Assembly (NCBI RefSeq): GCF_023065955.2
Contig: NW_026622963.1
Location: 12,531,001 to 12,595,000, forward strand
Length of the DNA stretch: 64,000 nucleotides
Direction: 5' to 3'
Origin: Ursus arctos
Taxonomy: Eukaryota; Chordata; Mammalia; Carnivora; Ursidae
The position numbers and the translations under genes are program-made. Below are positions 59,448-64,000 of this stretch, in pieces; within the stretch, counting starts at the first letter, position 1, and every line of letters begins with the position of its first letter. Below the pieces are notes generated by a model. That model was given only the letters and a program-made list of their open reading frames with translations, did no database searches and was not told the origin of the DNA.

Positions 59448-60556
59448 CTGGCTATCTTAAAACTTTTAAATGGCTTTTCAGCACTTGGTAATAATAACTA
59501 CTTATGTAATGCTAACCAAATGCCATGTACTATCCTAACCACATTCATATTCAGTTGTGGGTCTGTAAGATCACCCTTAGACTTGATTTACTGGAAGGAT
59601 TCACAGAACTTTAAAAATGCTGCTATCCTGTTAGGTTTATTATAGTAAAAAGATATGGATTTAAAATGAACAAAGGGAAAAGATACATAGGATAAAGTTC
59701 AGAAGAAACCAGGTATAAGCTTCTAGGTGTGCCTTCCCAGTGGAGTTGTATGAGGATGCACTTAATTCTCCCAATGATAATGTGTGACAACATGTGCAAA
59801 GTGTTGCAAACCAAGGAAGTTCACCTGAGCCTTGGTGTCTAACATTTTGATTGGTGGTCAGTCACATGGATGTGCAGTGCACATGTGGCTGACCATAGCC
59901 CTTTAGTCGCCAACCCCTCAGAGGTCAAACCAAGGACCTCAGACATTCACTGTAAGTCACATTGTTAACATAAACTAACTAGTCAAACTGATACCTCATG
60001 GCCCAAAGCCTCTGGTATACAGAAACACTCTTCTCTGCAGGATATTCCCGGGGCTCAGAGGTTCTCTCTCAGGAGCTAGTCAAGGGCCAGTCCTAAAGAC
60101 CTTTGAGATGTTCAGAGTTTGGGCAACTCAGGCTTCCTGAGTAAACCCTTTATTGTGCACATATATTAACTCGTCCTCACAGTAAACACTGAGGTATTCT
60201 GTAATTGTTAGGCTTTCCCTTTGTCTATACTGTGGGAAGTGGTAAGGAAGAGAGCTTCCTTCTTCGTAAGGAAGAGAGCTTTAGATAATTCTTTAAAACT
60301 GTCTATTAATTTAAGGAAAGGCTATAAAAATATTTCTGGAAAAGAAAGCTACATAGAGCTCTGAATCCATGCCCTGAGGATTAGAAACACACTTCTGTGT
60401 ATTATTCCTGTAAGGACCATTTTAAAAGAGAAATAGGAAAATCTTTTTTAGATCTTTTCTTAGTTTATTTTATATAGCTTCTTAGATAGACTTTAGACTT
60501 TAGAATTTAATAATTTAGATCCTATAACAACATAATATTAATTTTTAAAAAATGGC

Positions 60557-60900
60557 AGGGCACCTGGGTGGCTCAGTTGATTAAGCATTCAACTCATGAT
60601 TTCAGCTCAGGTTTTGATCTCAGGGTCATCGGTTCAAGCCCCGCATTGGGCTCCTCACTGGGCGTGGAGCCTACGTTTTTGTTTTTTTTTTTTAAGATTT
60701 TATTTATTTGAGAGAGAGAGAGAGCATGAGCAGGGGTAGGGGGAGAGGGAGAGGTACAAGCAGACTCCCTGCTAAGTAGGGATCATGGGACCATGATCAA
60801 GGACCATGGGATCATGACCTGAGCTGAAGTCAAATGCTTAACTGACTGAGCCATCCAGGCACCTCTGGGCGTGGAGCCTACTTTAAAAACAAAACAAAAC
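60557..60900 (+). mobile_element. SINEC split by a second SINE
   Basis: Head GGGCACCTGGGTGGCTCAGT at 60,557 and body to 60,674, resuming 60,882 with TTTAAAAACAAAACAAAAC. The split is explained by the nested minus-strand copy listed next. Confidence 0.85.
60675..60864 (-). mobile_element. SINEC nested in SINEC, 17-bp TSD
   Basis: T-rich start, AAGATTTTATTTATTTGAGA, an (AG)n patch, ending GCCATCCAGGCACCT. Flanked by CTGGGCGTGGAGCCTAC at 60,658-60,674 and 60,865-60,881. Confidence 0.93.
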
Positions 60901-60902
60901 AA

Positions 60903-61565
60903 ACTGGTGCAGCTACCCTGGAAAACAGTGTGGAGGTTCCTAAAAAAAAGTTAGAAATAGAACTACTCTATGACCCAGCAATTGCACTACTATGTATTTA
61001 TCCAAAAGATACAAACATAGTGATTTGAAGGGGCACATGAGCCCCAATGTTTATAGCAGCAGTGTCCACAATACCCAAACTATGGAAAGAGCCTAGATGT
61101 CCATTGATAGATGAATGGATAAAGAAGATGTGGTATATGTGCATAATGGAATATTACTCAGTCATCAAAAAGAATGAAAGCTTGCCATTTGTAACAACGT
61201 GGATGGAACTAGAGGGTGCTATGCTAAACAGAGTAAGTCAGTGAAAGACAAATACCATATGATTTCACTCATGTGGAATTTAAGAAACAAGACAGATGAA
61301 CATAGGGGAAGGGAAGGAAAAATAAAGTAAGATGAAAACAGGGAGAGAAACCATAAGAAACTTAATTATAGGGAGAAAATTGAGGGTTGCTGGAGGGGAG
61401 GTGGATGGGGAGTGGGGTAATTGGGTGATGGGTGTTAAGGAGGGCACTTGATGTAATGAGCACTGGGTGTTATATGCAACCGATGATTCACTAAATTTGA
61501 TCCTTGAAACTAATAGTACACTATATATCAACTTAATTGAATTTAAATAAAAATGTTAAGTAAAT
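60903..61565 (+). mobile_element. 5'-truncated L1 3' end in intron 3
   Basis: ORF2 C-terminal sequence from TGGTGCAGCTACCCTGGAAA through the 3' UTR to GAATTTAAATAAAAATG and an A/T-rich tail, same strand as the gene. Confidence 0.88.
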
Positions 61566-61589
61566 AAAAATAAATAAGTAATAATAATA

Positions 61590-61700
61590 ATGGCAAGCAT
61601 TTTTAGAGCACTTGATGCATGCCAGGCTCTCTTAGTCCCATAAAGACCATACTCAGTAGGTATTACTATACTACTCAGTAGTATTACTATACTCATTTTG
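61590..61700 (-). repeat. MIR-like fragment
   Basis: TTTTAGAGCACTTGATGCAT and GCCAGGCTCTC are the reverse MIR core; the rest is eroded. Confidence 0.55.
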
Positions 61701-61889
61701 GCAAGGCAGATGCCTTAATTGCAGTCTCATTTGTACCAATGAAAATACTTGTGTTATACAGAATAATTAAATGAAAGAAACCATGAGTGTCACTTCTTAT
61801 TCCTACTTTGACCTTTTCATTGCCATCTCTGGTCATTTTTCTGTACATTTCCCTGAACACAGGGGAACCACATTCCCTTGCTCTGCTGT

Positions 61890-62142
61890 GGCACATCCTA
61901 TGTGCTATACTCGCACTGCTCTTCCCCTTCTCTCCTGCCTGAGGAATCTCATCTTTTAATATTAAATTCAAGTGTTGTCTATATAGATACTATGTATTTC
62001 AGTTATTTATTATGTTTGTTATTATTTATTTCCTGTCTCCTGGTTTAACATGCTAGTTTTACAAGTTCAGGGTTCTTCATCTGATTTGTTCTCAGGTACC
62101 TAGACCAGAGTAGACAATAAATACGTGTTGCAGAATGAAATC
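61890..62142 (+). repeat. L2 3' end fragment
   Basis: Ends with GGTACCTAGACCAGAGTAGA, CAATAAATACGTGTTGCAGA and ATGAAAT, the eroded form of the L2 terminus. Confidence 0.65.
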
Positions 62143-62269
62143 TGTACAATCCTGTCTTCCATTCTGTCCCTGTCTGTCCTCAGTTCTTGCCCTACTTACA
62201 TGCAGAATTGGTTACCATTTTCCCCCCTGCTGAGGCATCTTCCACACATCTGTTATAGTGTAGCAATAC

Positions 62270-63822
62270 TTTATACTTTTTTTTAGCTTTATCAGTATAT
62301 AACTTCACATACCATAAAATCCATCCATTGTGAATGTACATTCCACCAGTTTTAGTAAACATGTAGTTATATAACCACAACCTAGTTTTAGAACATTTCC
62401 ATCGCCCCAGAAGTTTCCCTTAAGCTCATTTCCAGTCAGTGCCTGCTCCTACCCCAACCCCAGACAGCTGCTAATCTGTTTGCTCTATCTATAAAGTTTT
62501 CTTTTCTGGGCGTTTCATATAAATGAGTTCACACAATATGCAATTTTTGTGTCTCTTTCATGATATTTTTGAGATTTATTCATGTTGTAGTATGTTTCGG
62601 TTTTCTATTTATTTTAATTGCTGAATGGTATTCATTGTATAGCTAAGCCACATCTTGCTGATGCACCAGTAGATGACACTTAGATTGTTGCCAGTTTTTG
62701 GTTAGCATGAATAATGAACTGCTGTTAACATTCTCGTAGAAGCTTTGTGTGAATTTAAGTCTTCACGCTTTTTGGACAGATTACTAGGAGTGTAATTGTT
62801 CCTTTATATGGTAAGCTTAGGTTGAACCTTTTGAAAAACTGCCAAGTTATTTCCCAGAGTGGCTATATCATTTTATATTCCCCCAAGCAATATGCAAGAG
62901 TTCCAGTTTCTCCACATCCTTGCCAACACTTGTTTTTAATCTTTTATATTATAGACATCCTAGAGAAAATGTGATGATACATCATTGTGGTTTTGATTTA
63001 CATTTCCCTAATGACTAAAGATATTGAGCATTTTTTCATGTGCTTTTTAGCCATTTGTATCTCTTCTGTAATGTCTGTTAAAGTCCTTTCCCATTTTGAA
63101 ATTGGATTGCTTGTCTTCTTACTGAGTCATCAGAGTTGTTTATTCCTCACACAAGTTCTTCATCAGAAAAATGATTTACAAGTATTTTCTTCCAGTCTCT
63201 AGCTTGTCTTTTCATTTTCTAAGTGGTGTTTTTTTGAAGTTCATAAGTTTTTCATTTTAATGAAGTTCAATTTATCTATTTCTTTCTTTCATGAATTGTG
63301 ATTTTGGGGTCATATCTAAGAACTCTGCCTAATCCAAAGCTAAAAGGCTTTTCTCCTGTCTTGTCTTCTAGCAGTTTAAGCACTTGCATTTCAATTTATG
63401 TTTTATTATGAGTTAAATGTTGTAAGGAAAGGATCTTAATTAAATTTTTTTTACCTTCAGATATTTAGTTGTAGAAAAGACTATTTTTTACCTATCGAAT
63501 TGTCTTGGCAACGTCGTCAAAAACAAATTGGACATAAATACAAGGATTTATTTCTGGACTCTGAATTGTGTCACTAATTTATATGCCTATCCTTACACAA
63601 ATACCACACTGTGTTTATTATTGTAGCTTTACAGTGAGTTTTGGAATCAGGTAATATAAGTACTGCAACTTTTTTATTTTTTTAAAACCATTTTCTCTAT
63701 TCGAGACCCTTTGAATTTCTATGCACATTTTAGGATCAGCTAAATTTCTACAATAAGCCTTCAGAAATTTTGTCAGGGATTGCGTTGAATCATTAGATCA
63801 TTTGGGCAGTATTGCTCTCATT
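62270..63822 (-). mobile_element. Ancient L1 fragment (3' UTR to mid ORF2)
   Basis: Minus-strand blocks TTCCCAGAGTGGCTATATCA, CATTGTGGTTTTGATTTACA, GAGCATTTTTTCATGTGC and TATTGTAGCTTTACAGTGAG come in the right order for an old-subfamily L1. It is antisense to TUBGCP5 and has no open frame of interest. Confidence 0.75.
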
Positions 63823-63879
63823 GGTTGAATTGTGAACCCAGAAAAGATTTGTTCTCAAGTCCTATCCCTTGAGGTCTAT

Positions 63880-64000
63880 GTTTTTTTTTTTAATAATAAT
63901 ATTTTTTTATTATATTAGTCACCATACAGTACATCCCTAGTTTTTGATGTAAAGTTCCATGATCATTACTTGCATATAACACCCACTGCACCATGCAATA
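63880..64000 (-). mobile_element. Young L1 3' end, runs off the window
   Basis: T run, then GTCACCATACAGTACATCC and the 3' UTR complement as at 4,187. Length unknown. Confidence 0.88.

Larger units (their letters stand above)
58959..64000 (+). other. TUBGCP5: TUBGCP5 intron 3, incomplete at window end
   Basis: At least 5 kb of intron, with SINE, L1, MIR and L2 insertions listed separately. 59,660-60,150 is unclassified and might be an eroded LTR. No acceptor followed by GCP5-like coding sequence was found. Confidence 0.8.

Noticed and set aside
59660..60150. Possible eroded LTR in intron 3
   Set aside because: Some short blocks look LTR-like, but neither terminus nor a duplication could be defined.
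59000..64000. Fourth coding exon of TUBGCP5
   Set aside because: No acceptor followed by the expected GCP5 continuation could be found; the rest of the window is intronic repeats and unclassified sequence.

Overview
This is a repeat-dominated window of nuclear DNA from a carnivoran mammal. Tail-bearing CAN-type SINEs (tRNA-Lys-derived SINEC, with the GGCGCCTGGGTGGC head and the AAGATTTTATTTATTTAT tail) occur on both strands. The young LINE-1 copies share one carnivoran 5' UTR and 3' UTR. The SINE variants fit an arctoid carnivoran such as a bear; the species is an inference. Nothing bacterial, and no free tRNA or rRNA gene, is visible.

Layout: 1-15.6 kb is old intergenic DNA (MIR, L2, old L1 fragments, microsatellites) with several young 3' L1 pieces. 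15.6-28.6 kb holds one almost full-length minus-strand L1 with an exact 18-bp target-site duplication, an inverted 3' L1 piece, and a 4-kb plus-strand L1 carrying a SINE. 28.1-40.4 kb is one full-length minus-strand L1 split by a second full-length plus-strand L1. The inserted copy keeps an intact ORF1, has a frameshifted ORF2 and carries 125 bp of non-L1 sequence in front of its 5' end, flanked by a target-site duplication. 40.4-42.76 kb is a remarkable degenerate minisatellite of about 21-bp units built on variants of the palindrome TCTCGCGAGA. 42.76-43.57 kb is a second, roughly 115-bp tandem repeat. 43.57-50.5 kb is an L1 fragment and another full-length, heavily mutated plus-strand L1, abutting a truncated processed pseudogene of SSR3 (TRAP-gamma). 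50.97-51.77 kb (about 34-bp units) and 51.8-54.63 kb (about 105-bp units) are two further degenerate tandem arrays.

The only host gene recognised starts at 56,179 on the plus strand: the CpG-island promoter and first three coding exons of TUBGCP5 (gamma-tubulin complex component 5). The exons have consistent splice sites and phases and encode the first 103 residues; intron 3 runs out of the window. The promoter carries an intact TCTCGCGAGA palindrome (BANP/ZBTB33-type site).

Most interesting signal: the 40.4-42.8 kb array contains nearly every CpG-deamination product expected from TCTCGCGAGA (CACG, CGTG, CATG, CACA, TGTG, TGCA cores), arranged in about 106-bp higher-order units of five monomers. 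It looks like a decayed array of the same motif that survives intact in the TUBGCP5 CpG island about 13.4 kb downstream.
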